DNA from: Bacteroidetes bacterium 37-13
Lineage (GTDB): Bacteria; Bacteroidota; Bacteroidia; Chitinophagales; LD1
DNA: 64,000 bases
Reading direction: 5' to 3'
Assembly: GCA_001897535.1 (NCBI GenBank)
Contig: MKTC01000007.1
Location: forward strand, 168,493-232,492
Both the position numbers and the translations under genes were made by a program. The notes beneath the pieces were generated by a model. That model was not told the DNA's origin, did no database searches, and saw only the letters and a list, made by a program, of their open reading frames with translations. Positions 18,736-27,042 of this stretch are shown here, piece after piece. Every line of letters starts with the position of its first letter. The first letter of the stretch is position 1.

Positions 18736-21093
18736 TTAAAATGGATAGCCGATGGCTAAGTTGAATTGCCCTTTTCTAATTGTCCATTTGTTATCTTTTT
18801 GTATTCGCGGGTCGCGGATTGGCACACCGTAATCTAAACGAATTACAAAGTAGTTGAAATCTAAGCGTAAACCAGCTCCAAAATCAACGCCAAATTCGTT
18901 GATAAAACGTTTAAAATCAAAATTTCCTAAAGCACGAGTTGGGTCATTTTGCATTAGCCAAACGTTTCCTGCATCCATAAATGCTGCACCTTTCAGCCAT
19001 TTGTAAATATCGAAACGCAATTCAATGTTCATTTCAAATTTTATATCTCCTGTTTGGTCAATAAAAAGTGTTGCCTGATTGCTGCTTGGGTTATCTAAAT
19101 CAATGGTAGAATCACGATAGCTACCGGGACCAATTTCTCGAATTTGAAATCCGCGAAGGCTGTTTAATCCTCCTACAAAAAATTGTTTGGTGTAAGGCAA
19201 TTGCTTAGAGTTTCCGTAAGGCAATCCCAAGCCGATATAATGCCGCATGGCAAATTGGCTGTGGCGGTTGAGCCTAAAATAATTTCTAAAATCGAATTCA
19301 AATCGCATGTATTGGGAGAATGGACGATTTAGAATATTGAATGTTTGATTTGGAGAATAACCTTTGTTGGCAGCCATAAAACCAAGCTCTAAAATATTTC
19401 CTGCAGCTTCAATCGAACCTTTTAAGAGTGTACTCCAAAGGTCGTATTTGCCTGCTTTGTTTGATAGTACAAAGCTGTAATTGCTTCCCCAAATAATTTG
19501 TTCATTATAGCTTCTGCTTAATGCAGGGCGTAGTTTTAAATAGTTAATGAATGAATCTTCTTTATGTATAAAATAGAAGTTTAAAAAAGTTGGATTGTAG
19601 TAATGCCGAACCAGTTTTCTTGCACTCCATTCGTAGCCGTAAGTTACGCCAATATTATGTGCATTGTAAAGTGGATAATTGCTCGGAAAGTCGCGCCTGA
19701 TTTCGTAATTGTAACGTGCGTTTATCTTAGTTTTAGGGTTGGTGTTTGAATAGATTTTAGTTTTGAAAGGAACTAAAAAACGATTCAAATAGTAAGTAGC
19801 ATCTAATGTAAAGTCAATAGTATTCAACCTATCATTCGAGAGCATTTTAGAGCGGTTTTTACTGAAGTTTAGTTGCAAGTTTACGCTTGCGTCAATGCTA
19901 AGTTGGTCGGCACCTTTGGTTAAGTTTCTATTTTTGTAACTCACGTTGCCGCCAATACCGGTTAGCCCATCAAAGTTGTGGTTTAAATTTCCACCAGCAG
20001 AAAGGGTTTGTTTTTTGGAAGGTGTTAAGTACACAAAAGCGTTTAGTAAATTAGTGTCGCGCTTGCTGCGGTGCAGTTCTATACTTGCAAATTTAAACAC
20101 ACCTAATTCATTCAAGCGCGTCATACTTTTATCGTAATTATCTTGGGTAAAAAGTTCACCTTCTCTAAAAAAGATTGCATCTCGCAATACTTTATTTTTA
20201 AAGAGTGTTTTTTGTTGCACAAAGCGAAATTCTTGTAGTGAAGTAGTATCGTACTTAGCTGGAACAAATTGGCTTCCTGGTTCGTAATCGGTGAACACAA
20301 TTACACGGTTCATTCTGTAAGGTTTATGTTCACTATTATCCATTGGTTGGTTTACCTTTACATTTATATTCACCGTATGAGCTTCGCGGTTAGTGTCTAA
20401 ATCAAAAGTTACATATTCTTTATTAAATGAAAAGAAACCATTGTTTCTAAGGTCGGCTTCAATTCTGCTTCTTTCTGCTTTTAAATTGGTTACATCAAAA
20501 CGGTCGCCTGTTTTAAGTACAGTGTTTTTTACACGTAGGCGCACAATTCCTTCGCTGGTGGTAGTTCCTGTGGGGAAGCTAATTTTTCCCAATGTCCAAA
20601 CTCTGCCCGGATCTATTTTGTAGGTTATACTTATTCTTTGACGCTTGTTGTTTTTGGTGGTGTATGAAACATCATTTTCAAAGTATCCGTAATTCCACAA
20701 ATAGTTTTCCATTAGCACTTCTGTTTTAGAAGCAATTAAAGAATCGAAAAGTACAGGCGGTTCGCCTACTTTCGATTTTATCCAACGGTTAAATTTGTTG
20801 TCTTTCCCTTTATTGGATGCAATATAAAACCACAATCGGAATGGTATTATTCCCAAGAATCGCTTGTTGGGCTTGGGTTGAATAATGGCTGAAAGGTCTT
20901 CTTTTAAACGGTCGCGCTCTGCGGTTTTAATTACTTTATTTACATCTGCCTTATTTATAGCTACTTTATTATGTAGCAGCAAACGCCTTCCTTCTGGAAT
21001 ATTTTTCACAACCGAACATGATGAAACGCTGAATAATGCTACACTTAGCAATAATATCCACCAACTGATAAATGAATTTCCTATTTTCGACAC
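18736..21093 (-). CDS. BamA/TamA-family outer membrane lipoprotein (TamL-like)
   Basis: A 785-aa Omp85-superfamily protein with a lipoprotein signal (LLLSVALFSVSSC). About 350 residues of POTRA-like repeats follow (for example VWTLGKISFPTGTTTSEGIV). The C-terminal barrel has the superfamily signature FVGGLNSLRGFQIREIGPG and ends in AIGYPF. The combination of a lipid anchor with POTRAs and a barrel is known in Bacteroidota as TamL, a partner of TamB in lipid or outer-membrane protein traffic. TamB is not in this window. The start codon is GTG, and the divergent TrmH gene starts 12 bp away. Confidence 0.87.
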   Translation of the reverse strand: MSKIGNSFISWWILLLSVALFSVSSCSVVKNIPEGRRLLLHNKVAINKADVNKVIKTAERDRLKEDLSAIIQPKPNKRFLGIIPFRLWFYIASNKGKDNKFNRWIKSKVGEPPVLFDSLIASKTEVLMENYLWNYGYFENDVSYTTKNNKRQRISITYKIDPGRVWTLGKISFPTGTTTSEGIVRLRVKNTVLKTGDRFDVTNLKAERSRIEADLRNNGFFSFNKEYVTFDLDTNREAHTVNINVKVNQPMDNSEHKPYRMNRVIVFTDYEPGSQFVPAKYDTTSLQEFRFVQQKTLFKNKVLRDAIFFREGELFTQDNYDKSMTRLNELGVFKFASIELHRSKRDTNLLNAFVYLTPSKKQTLSAGGNLNHNFDGLTGIGGNVSYKNRNLTKGADQLSIDASVNLQLNFSKNRSKMLSNDRLNTIDFTLDATYYLNRFLVPFKTKIYSNTNPKTKINARYNYEIRRDFPSNYPLYNAHNIGVTYGYEWSARKLVRHYYNPTFLNFYFIHKEDSFINYLKLRPALSRSYNEQIIWGSNYSFVLSNKAGKYDLWSTLLKGSIEAAGNILELGFMAANKGYSPNQTFNILNRPFSQYMRFEFDFRNYFRLNRHSQFAMRHYIGLGLPYGNSKQLPYTKQFFVGGLNSLRGFQIREIGPGSYRDSTIDLDNPSSNQATLFIDQTGDIKFEMNIELRFDIYKWLKGAAFMDAGNVWLMQNDPTRALGNFDFKRFINEFGVDFGAGLRLDFNYFVIRLDYGVPIRDPRIQKDNKWTIRKGQFNLAIGYPF

Positions 21094-21105
21094 TTGAACG
21101 CAAAT

Positions 21106-21846
21106 ATGCTTACTAAATCTAAAATTAAGTTTCTTCTTTCTCTACAGCAAAAAAAATACCGACAATTAAACAACCGTTTTATTGTTGATGGAGATAAAAC
21201 AGTACGAGAATTGTTTAATTCACCATTAAAAGTGGAAACACTTTATGCCGAACCTTGGTGGCTTTGGAAAAACAAACATATTTATTCTGATGGTGTTGAA
21301 ATTGTAGAAGTAAGCGAAAAGGAGTTGCAGCAAATTTCTACCCTAGAAGCACCAACCGGTGTTTTAGCCGTAGCGCATATTCCTACTGAAGATAAGCCAA
21401 AATTAGAAAGAGGAAAAATAACTTTGGCATTAGATGATATTAACGATCCAGGGAATTTTGGCACTATTATTCGCATTGCAGAATGGTTTGGTGTGGAAAC
21501 CATTTTTTGCAGCGAACATTGTGTTGATGCTTACAACCCCAAAGTGGTGAGTGCGGCAAAAGGCTCTTTGTTTCGAACAAAATTATTCTACGGTTCGTTA
21601 CCGCAGCTATTTGAAAAAAGTAAAGCCCCCGTTTTTGGTACAATTTTAAATGGAAACAATATTTACAAAGCCGATTTGCCACACGAAGGAATTGTGCTTA
21701 TAGGCAATGAAGCACATGGTGTTTCAAGTGAACTTTTACCATTTTTAAAGCTAAAACTTTCTATCCCAGGCAGCGGAAATGCTGAATCTTTAAATGCCGG
21801 AGTCGCTACAGGAATTATACTATCTGAATTTTACAGAAGAAAGTAA
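21106..21846 (+). CDS. SpoU/TrmH-family RNA 2'-O-methyltransferase
   Basis: A 246-aa SPOUT methyltransferase from the ATG at 21106. A TTG at 21094 is less likely. The N-terminal substrate-binding part (KKYRQLNNRFIVDGDKTVRE) is followed by the three SPOUT motifs: NDPGNFGTIIRIAEWFG, IGNEAHGVS and IPGSGNAESLNAGVA. It modifies rRNA or tRNA ribose using S-adenosylmethionine; the exact target is not deducible. The gene is divergent from the TamL-like gene, with only 12 bp between starts. Confidence 0.9.
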   Translation: MLTKSKIKFLLSLQQKKYRQLNNRFIVDGDKTVRELFNSPLKVETLYAEPWWLWKNKHIYSDGVEIVEVSEKELQQISTLEAPTGVLAVAHIPTEDKPKLERGKITLALDDINDPGNFGTIIRIAEWFGVETIFCSEHCVDAYNPKVVSAAKGSLFRTKLFYGSLPQLFEKSKAPVFGTILNGNNIYKADLPHEGIVLIGNEAHGVSSELLPFLKLKLSIPGSGNAESLNAGVATGIILSEFYRRK

Positions 21847-21955
21847 TAACAAATGTTGATTTTTTGCTGCCCATGAAAACCTTTTAATCATAGTAATTTG
21901 AGCGCTAAATTTCGATACATTAACGAAAAAGGCAGAAAAAAAAGGTAAAAAATTT

Positions 21956-21963
21956 TAACTTTG
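21956..21963 (+). promoter_or_regulatory. Possible -7 box of ilvE
   Basis: TAACTTTG matches TAnnTTTG and would start transcription about 19 nt before the ilvE ATG. No TTG is present at the -33 distance, so support is partial. Confidence 0.4.
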
Positions 21964-21985
21964 AGAGCAACAAAACTATTTATTT

Positions 21986-23068
21986 ATGGCTTACAAAATT
22001 AGTGTTCAAAAAATTGAGAAATCGCACATTGGTGAAGTGGACTTTAAAAATCTACCGTTCGGTAAAAATTTTGCAGACCATATTTTTATAGCAGATTATA
22101 GTGATGGAGAATGGCGCGATTGTAGAATTGTGCCTTTCGGAGACTTTACATTACACCCTGCTACTTCTGCTTTACATTATGGCCAAGCATTGTTTGAAGG
22201 CATGAAGGCAGAAAGAGATGCCGAAGGAAACCCTATAATTTTTAGACCGGAAAAAAACATTAAGCGCTTGAATGTTTCTGCCGAAAGAATGGCAATGCCA
22301 ACTTTCCCTGAAGATTTGTTTTTTGAAGCATTAGATAAACTATTGACCTTAGACCACGATTGGGTACCGAAAGAGCCAAACTCTTCATTATATATTCGTC
22401 CATATATGTTCGCTACCGAAAAGTATGTTGGAATTAAAGTAGCAGAAAACTATCGCTTTGCGATTTTCTCAAGTCCGGTAGGTGCATATTACAGCCAACC
22501 AGTAAAAGTTTATGTACACGACCAATATGTGAGAGCTTTTCCTGGTGGCGTTGGCTATGCAAAAGCTGCAGGAAATTATGGTGCTTGTATGCTTCCAATG
22601 CGCGATGTACGTAAGTTAGGATACGACCAAAACCTTTGGTTAGATGGTATTCAGCATAAATATTTACAAGAAATTGGCACCATGAATGTGTTTGCAATTA
22701 TTGATGGCGTAATTATCACACCTTCTTTAGACGCAGGAACAATTTTAGATGGCGTTACTCGCGATAGTATTATTAGAATTGCACAAGATGAAGGCTACGT
22801 GGTGCAAGAGCGCGATATTTCTATTGATGAAATACTTCATGCGCACAGCAAAGGAACTTTAGAAGATATGTTTGGAACAGGCACAGCGGCTACAATAGCG
22901 CCAATTCGAACATTCTACTATAAAGGAAAAGATTATGAGTTGCCCCCGGTTGAAGGTCGAGAAATTTCTAATAAACTAAAAGAAAGATATTTTGCAATTC
23001 ACTCAGGAAAAGCTGAAGACGTGTTCGGTTGGATACACACCGTGCCGGTAAACGTTTTACAGAATTAA
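21986..23068 (+). CDS. ilvE: Branched-chain amino acid aminotransferase
   Basis: A class IV PLP aminotransferase of 360 aa that catalyses the last step of Leu, Ile and Val synthesis and the first step of their breakdown. Visible marks are ALHYGQALFEGMKAER, the RLNVSAERMAMP block, the PLP lysine in GGVGYAKAAGNYG, EIGTMNVFAI, and the phosphate-cup GTGTAATIAPI near the C-terminus. The length matches the long eukaryote-like BCAT group common in Bacteroidota. It is a single gene with 80 bp to trxA. Confidence 0.96.
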   Translation: MAYKISVQKIEKSHIGEVDFKNLPFGKNFADHIFIADYSDGEWRDCRIVPFGDFTLHPATSALHYGQALFEGMKAERDAEGNPIIFRPEKNIKRLNVSAERMAMPTFPEDLFFEALDKLLTLDHDWVPKEPNSSLYIRPYMFATEKYVGIKVAENYRFAIFSSPVGAYYSQPVKVYVHDQYVRAFPGGVGYAKAAGNYGACMLPMRDVRKLGYDQNLWLDGIQHKYLQEIGTMNVFAIIDGVIITPSLDAGTILDGVTRDSIIRIAQDEGYVVQERDISIDEILHAHSKGTLEDMFGTGTAATIAPIRTFYYKGKDYELPPVEGREISNKLKERYFAIHSGKAEDVFGWIHTVPVNVLQN

Positions 23069-23148
23069 ATTTTATTGGCAACCTAAACACACTCAGATTT
23101 AAAATACTTTCATTTTTCAATCGTTCAACAACTTAAATTTTAAATATT

Positions 23149-23469
23149 ATGGCTTTACAATTAACAGACAACAATTTTGAGCAAACCGTTTTAAAAAGCG
23201 ATAAGGTTGCTATTGTAGATTTTTGGGCAGAATGGTGCGGACCTTGCCGTGCAATTGCTCCAATAGTAGAAGAACTTTCTAAAGAATACGAAGGCAAAGC
23301 AGTAGTGGGAAAGTTAGATGTAGATAACAATCCTGAAACTGCAATGAAATACGGCATTCGCAGTATTCCTACTATTTTATTTATTAAAAATGGCCAAGTG
23401 GTGGATAAGCACGTTGGTGCGGCTTCAAAAAACCATTTTGTAGATATTTTAAATAAACACATGAACTAA
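23149..23469 (+). CDS. trxA: Thioredoxin
   Basis: A cytosolic dithiol reductant of 106 aa. It has the redox site WCGPC (Trp29-Cys33), the buried Asp in IVDFWAEW, and the cis-Pro loop RSIPT. It has no signal peptide. A strong intrinsic terminator follows 20 bp after the stop, so the unit ends here. Confidence 0.97.
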   Translation: MALQLTDNNFEQTVLKSDKVAIVDFWAEWCGPCRAIAPIVEELSKEYEGKAVVGKLDVDNNPETAMKYGIRSIPTILFIKNGQVVDKHVGAASKNHFVDILNKHMN

Positions 23470-23488
23470 AATATTTTGTGTGTTTACG

Positions 23489-23520
23489 AAAGCCGTCTTA
23501 GCAATAAGGCGGCTTTTTTA
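23489..23520 (+). terminator. Intrinsic terminator after trxA
   Basis: AGCCGTCTTA (23491-23500) pairs with TAAGGCGGCT (23505-23514) across a GCAA tetraloop, with one G-T wobble, and is followed by a run of six T. AA/TT pairs extend the stem. Confidence 0.9.
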
Positions 23521-23527
23521 TTGAAAT

Positions 23528-23557
23528 TTGTGGTTGTACGATAGTTCCGTATATTTG
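23528..23557 (+). promoter_or_regulatory. Promoter of the 23571 barrel protein
   Basis: TTG (23528-23530) and TATATTTG (23550-23557) are separated by exactly 19 nt, a full match to the Bacteroidota consensus. Transcription would start near 23561, leaving a leader of about 10 nt. Confidence 0.7.
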
Positions 23558-23570
23558 AGAAAAGTTAGTT

Positions 23571-24302
23571 ATGAAACCCTACGCACTCCTAATTTTAGCG
23601 TTGTTTACTTTTAGTTTATACGCTAAAGACAATCCCAAAGAAGAAACTTCTCCATCTGATTTTAAAAGATTTCAAATTGGCATAAATATCTCACCCGATG
23701 TTTGTTTTAGAACGCTTAAAAACGTGAGTGCGGGTTCAATAGGAGATTATATTATTAAAATTAGAAAGGAAGATGAAATTGTAAAGCCTAGTTACACAGC
23801 AGGACTTAATGTAGCTTTTAATATTAAGAAATTTGTAGGTTTAGAAACCGGAGTTCAATATTCAAACAAAGGATACCAAACAAAAATGGAAGATTTGGAG
23901 TTTGCTTACCCAAACCCCAATAACCCAAACAAAGCAAAATTCATTTACAACTTTCATTGTATTGACATTCCAATAAAAGCAAACTTCACCATTGGTAAAA
24001 AGAAAGTGCGCTTTTTTACAAGCGTTGGTTTAACGACAAATATTTTTATCAAGGCAACATCAACAGGTGTTTTGGTCTATTCAAACCACACCAAAAGAGA
24101 AACAATACCGATAAGCTATAACTACAAAAAAGTAAATATTTCACCACTAATTAGCGTGGGTATAGACTATAAAATAAACAGTAGAATGAATTTGCGTGTT
24201 GAGCCAACATTTAGATATGGCGTATTGAAATTAATGGATACGCCAATAACAACATATTTATATAGTGGAGGCCTAAACATTAGCTATTACTTTGGGTTGT
24301 AA
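23571..24302 (+). CDS. Small outer membrane beta-barrel protein (PorT-like fold)
   Basis: A 243-aa exported protein. The signal peptide MKPYALLILALFTFSLYAK is followed by alternating strands typical of an eight-stranded barrel: GLETGVQYSNKGYQ, IDIPIKANF, FFTSVGLTTN and SVGIDYKINSRMNLRVEP. It ends in GGLNISYYFGL, with a terminal strand suited to BAM recognition. The role is unknown. It has its own promoter and stands between trxA and the ribosomal block. Confidence 0.8.
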   Translation: MKPYALLILALFTFSLYAKDNPKEETSPSDFKRFQIGINISPDVCFRTLKNVSAGSIGDYIIKIRKEDEIVKPSYTAGLNVAFNIKKFVGLETGVQYSNKGYQTKMEDLEFAYPNPNNPNKAKFIYNFHCIDIPIKANFTIGKKKVRFFTSVGLTTNIFIKATSTGVLVYSNHTKRETIPISYNYKKVNISPLISVGIDYKINSRMNLRVEPTFRYGVLKLMDTPITTYLYSGGLNISYYFGL

Positions 24303-24404
24303 AGAATATTAAAAGGTAACCGCTGTTTGACATATTCCGCAAGGCGCTTGAACTTGCAAAAACTCCGCTCCGAAAAAACTTTATTAGTTTTTTCGCTTTT
24401 ACTA

Positions 24405-24434
24405 TTGTATTTTTAAAAACTTCTATTAGTTTTG
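24405..24434 (+). promoter_or_regulatory. Promoter of the rplE ribosomal operon
   Basis: TTG (24405-24407), 19 nt, then TAGTTTTG (24427-24434) fully match the Bacteroidota promoter pattern. The start would be near 24438 and the leader about 50 nt. It shows that the ribosomal block is an independent transcription unit. Confidence 0.72.
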
Positions 24435-24452
24435 CGCTCCATTTTAAAAAGT

Positions 24453-24471
24453 GGACGGTTGGAAATCGTCC
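24453..24471 (+). promoter_or_regulatory. Leader hairpin 17 nt before the rplE start
   Basis: GGACGGTT pairs with AATCGTCC (8 bp, one G-T) across a GGA triloop. It lies inside the predicted leader, where a ribosomal-protein autoregulatory site would be expected. It has no U-run, so it is not a terminator. Confidence 0.45.
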
Positions 24472-24487
24472 TAAATTCTTTAACATA

Positions 24488-25042
24488 ATGAGTACAACTT
24501 ACACTCCGCGCTTACGCAAGCGCTACAAAGAGGAAATTGTATCAGCACTAATGAAGAAGTTTAATTATTCTTCGGTGATGCAAGTTCCGGTTCTTGAAAA
24601 AATATGCCTTAACCAAGGCGTAAACGGTGCTACTGCCGACAAAAAATTGGTAGATGTTGCTGTGCAAGAAATGACCAATATTGCAGGGCAAAAAGCAATA
24701 TCTTCAAAATCTAAGAAAGCAATTTCAAACTTTAAACTAAGAGAAAACATGCCTATTGCTGCAAGGGTAACTTTGCGCAGAGATAATATGTATGAATTTC
24801 TTGACCGTTTAATCGCTGTATCATTGCCACGTGTTCGCGACTTTAAAGGCGTAAATAACAAAGGCTTTGATGGCAGAGGAAATTATACTATGGGTATAAA
24901 GGAGCAAATTATTTTCCCTGAAATTGAAATTGACAAGGTAACCAAAATTAACGGTATGGATATAACTTTTGTTACATCTGCTAAAACCGATGAAGAAGCC
25001 TTGGCTTTATTAACAGAACTTGGAATTCCATTTAAAAAATAA
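24488..25042 (+). CDS. rplE: 50S ribosomal protein L5
   Basis: Binds 5S rRNA in the central protuberance of the large subunit. It has 184 aa, with [18 protein letters not shown] at the N-terminus, [14 protein letters not shown], and the [20 protein letters not shown] signature. It is the first gene of a five-gene block. In most bacteria rplN and rplX precede it, but here a barrel-protein gene and a promoter do. Confidence 0.98.
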   Translation: MSTTYTPRLRKRYKEEIVSALMKKFNYSSVMQVPVLEKICLNQGVNGATADKKLVDVAVQEMTNIAGQKAISSKSKKAISNFKLRENMPIAARVTLRRDNMYEFLDRLIAVSLPRVRDFKGVNNKGFDGRGNYTMGIKEQIIFPEIEIDKVTKINGMDITFVTSAKTDEEALALLTELGIPFKK

Positions 25043-25054
25043 CCGAATAGAAAA

Positions 25055-25324
25055 ATGGCAAAAAAATCAGTAGAAGCACGCCAACGCAAACGCGAAGCAA
25101 TGGTTGCTAAATTTGAAGAAAAACGCAAAGCACTAAAAGAAGCAGGAGAGTGGGCTTTATTAGATAAACTCCCTAAAAACACTTCTAAAGTAAGATTGCG
25201 TAACCGTTGTGCACTTACAGGTCGCGGTCGCGGTTATGTTCGCTTATTCGGTGTTTCAAGAATTAAATTCCGCGATTTAGCCAGCGATGGTAAAATTCCT
25301 GGAGTAACTAAAGCTTCTTGGTAA
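25055..25324 (+). CDS. rpsN: 30S ribosomal protein S14
   Basis: A small-subunit head protein of 89 aa. It has the C-terminal signature [21 protein letters not shown]. It lacks the CxxC pairs, so this is the zinc-free form. It starts 12 bp after rplE in the conserved order. Confidence 0.98.
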   Translation: MAKKSVEARQRKREAMVAKFEEKRKALKEAGEWALLDKLPKNTSKVRLRNRCALTGRGRGYVRLFGVSRIKFRDLASDGKIPGVTKASW

Positions 25325-25353
25325 ATAATTAAATAACGCATTAATTTTATACA

Positions 25354-25758
25354 ATGGTTCTCGATCCAATTGCAGATTTTTTAACACGCATTCGTAACGC
25401 ACAAGCCGCACATCACCGCGTGGTTGATATTCCTGCTTCAAACTTAAAGAAAAGATTAACCGAAATTCTTTACGAACACGGTTACATTTTAAAGTATAAA
25501 TTTGAAGAAGAAGGTAACGGTGGTCAAGGTGTTATTAAAGTAGCTTTGAAATACGATAATGCTACTAAAACTCCGGTTATCAAAAGCTTAAAAAGATATT
25601 CAACTCCAGGTCTTCGTCAATACCGCGGAAAAAATGAATTACCTAAAGTACTTAGTGGTTTAGGTATCGCTATCGTGAGCACTTCACAAGGTGTAATGAC
25701 CGATAAAGAAGCACGCACTAAAGGTATTGGAGGCGAAGTATTGTGCGAAATATTCTAA
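25354..25758 (+). CDS. rpsH: 30S ribosomal protein S8
   Basis: Binds helix 21 of 16S rRNA and, in Escherichia coli, represses the spc operon by binding mRNA at rplE. It has 134 aa, starts [14 protein letters not shown], and carries the C-terminal signature [18 protein letters not shown]. The leader hairpin before rplE is a possible target, but this is inference only. Confidence 0.98.
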   Translation: MVLDPIADFLTRIRNAQAAHHRVVDIPASNLKKRLTEILYEHGYILKYKFEEEGNGGQGVIKVALKYDNATKTPVIKSLKRYSTPGLRQYRGKNELPKVLSGLGIAIVSTSQGVMTDKEARTKGIGGEVLCEIF

Positions 25759-25794
25759 AAATTATTCCTCTAACACAAAAATAAATTTGAAGTC

Positions 25795-26352
25795 ATGTCT
25801 CGTGTAGGAAAAGCGCCCGTTCAACTGCCTAAAAATGTTTCAGTTGAAGTTGGCTCAAACAACGTAGTAAAAGTAAAAGGTCCTAAAGGTGAAATTGCTC
25901 ACCAATTAGACTTAGATATCAATGTGAAAGTTGAAGATGGACACTTAGTAGTGAGCCGCCCAACTGATCAAAAACGCCACAAAGCGCTTCATGGTACGTA
26001 CCGCGCCATTCTTAATAATATGGTGAAAGGTGTAAGTGAAGGTTTTAAAAAAGAAATGGAAATGGTAGGTGTGGGTTACCGTGCCGAAGTAACAAAGCAG
26101 GTATTAACCTTGCAAGTTGGCTATTCGCACCCTATTATGTTGCTATTGCCGGAAGAAATTAAAGCCAGTGCAAAACAAGATAAAGGGCAAAACCCAATTA
26201 TTACACTTGAAAGTTACGATAACGATTTATTAGGCTTAGTTGCTGCAAAAATCCGTTCTATCCGTAAACCTGAACCATACAAAGGAAAAGGTATTAAGTT
26301 TGTGGGTGAAGTATTAAGAAGAAAAGCAGGTAAGAGCGCTTCTAAGAAATAA
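25795..26352 (+). CDS. rplF: 50S ribosomal protein L6
   Basis: A large-subunit protein near the factor-binding site. It has 185 aa with SRVGKAPVQLPKNVSVEV, the GVGYRAEV block and the C-terminal PEPYKGKGIKFVGEVLRRKA. It lies 36 bp after rpsH in standard order. Confidence 0.98.
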   Translation: MSRVGKAPVQLPKNVSVEVGSNNVVKVKGPKGEIAHQLDLDINVKVEDGHLVVSRPTDQKRHKALHGTYRAILNNMVKGVSEGFKKEMEMVGVGYRAEVTKQVLTLQVGYSHPIMLLLPEEIKASAKQDKGQNPIITLESYDNDLLGLVAAKIRSIRKPEPYKGKGIKFVGEVLRRKAGKSASKK

Positions 26353-26394
26353 TTAAAGTAAGTCTAAAATTTTTAATCGAAGAAATTTATTGTT

Positions 26395-26748
26395 ATGGCA
26401 TTTAGTAAAGAAGCAAGAAGAGCGAAAATAGCAAGAGGCATTCGCGGTAAAATAAGTGGCACAGCAGAGCGCCCTCGCTTGAGTGTGTTTAGAAGCAATA
26501 AAGAAATTTATGCTCAACTTATTGACGATGTTACCGGCACAACTTTAGCAGCAGCCTCAAGCCGCGATAAAGAATTTAGCAGAAGCGGAACTAAAATTGA
26601 ACAAAGCAAAGCCGTAGGCACATTGCTTGCTGATAAAGCAAAAGCCAAAGGAATTGAAGTGGTGGTTTTTGACCGCAACGGTTTCCTTTACCACGGTAGA
26701 GTAAAATCTTTAGCAGAAGGCGCTAGAGAAGGCGGTTTACAGTTCTAG
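26395..26748 (+). CDS. rplR: 50S ribosomal protein L18
   Basis: A 5S rRNA-binding protein of 117 aa, with [38 protein letters not shown] and the C-terminal AREGGLQF. It is the last gene of the block. A strong terminator follows at once, where rpsE normally comes next. Confidence 0.98.
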   Translation: MAFSKEARRAKIARGIRGKISGTAERPRLSVFRSNKEIYAQLIDDVTGTTLAAASSRDKEFSRSGTKIEQSKAVGTLLADKAKAKGIEVVVFDRNGFLYHGRVKSLAEGAREGGLQF

Positions 26749-26770
26749 AAACATATTTACTTTTTAGTAG

Positions 26771-26806
26771 AAGCTGTTTAGGGTTTTTCCTTAAACAGCT
26801 TTTTTA
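26771..26806 (+). terminator. Intrinsic terminator after rplR
   Basis: AAGCTGTTTA (26771-26780) pairs with TAAACAGCTT (26792-26801). The stem extends inward by GG/CC, and a T-rich tract follows. It cleanly closes the truncated ribosomal operon. Confidence 0.9.
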
Positions 26807-26826
26807 TTTTGGAGAAAACAAAGCAT

Positions 26827-26915
26827 TAATACCGAAAGGATATCCGTAAGAGACCAATAAAATTGTTCTAAATGGCTATCATCCCGATAGCTATCGGGAG
26901 TATTATACTGTAAAA
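26827..26915. repeat. Dispersed intergenic repeat, copy A
   Basis: The first 54 bases align without gaps to 58607-58660 between cysD and cysN, with 42 matches by hand count. Both copies then reach an ATTATAC block. Copy A also holds the 18-bp palindrome at 26882-26899. Neither copy encodes a protein. It lies in the 294-bp gap between rplR and the DUF2911 gene and looks like a small non-autonomous element. Confidence 0.6.
26882..26899. repeat. 18-bp perfect palindrome
   Basis: TCCCGATAGCTATCGGGA is self-complementary over its full length and sits inside repeat copy A. I recall similar palindromes as scattered repeats in Bacteroidota genomes, but only this one copy was seen here. Confidence 0.6.
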
Positions 26916-26988
26916 TTTTCGCCTATTTTAAGAATCATTTTCGTATAAGTATTAGGAACTTTTAAAGTTATGATAGCGATGAAGTATA

Positions 26989-26996
26989 TACATTTG
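26989..26996 (+). promoter_or_regulatory. Possible -7 box of the DUF2911 gene
   Basis: TACATTTG matches TAnnTTTG and lies 46 bp before the ATG. No TTG is present at the -33 distance. Confidence 0.4.
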
Positions 26997-27042
26997 CGCT
27001 TCATCTTTAAAATGTATTCAACATTAAAAACTAAATAAAATC

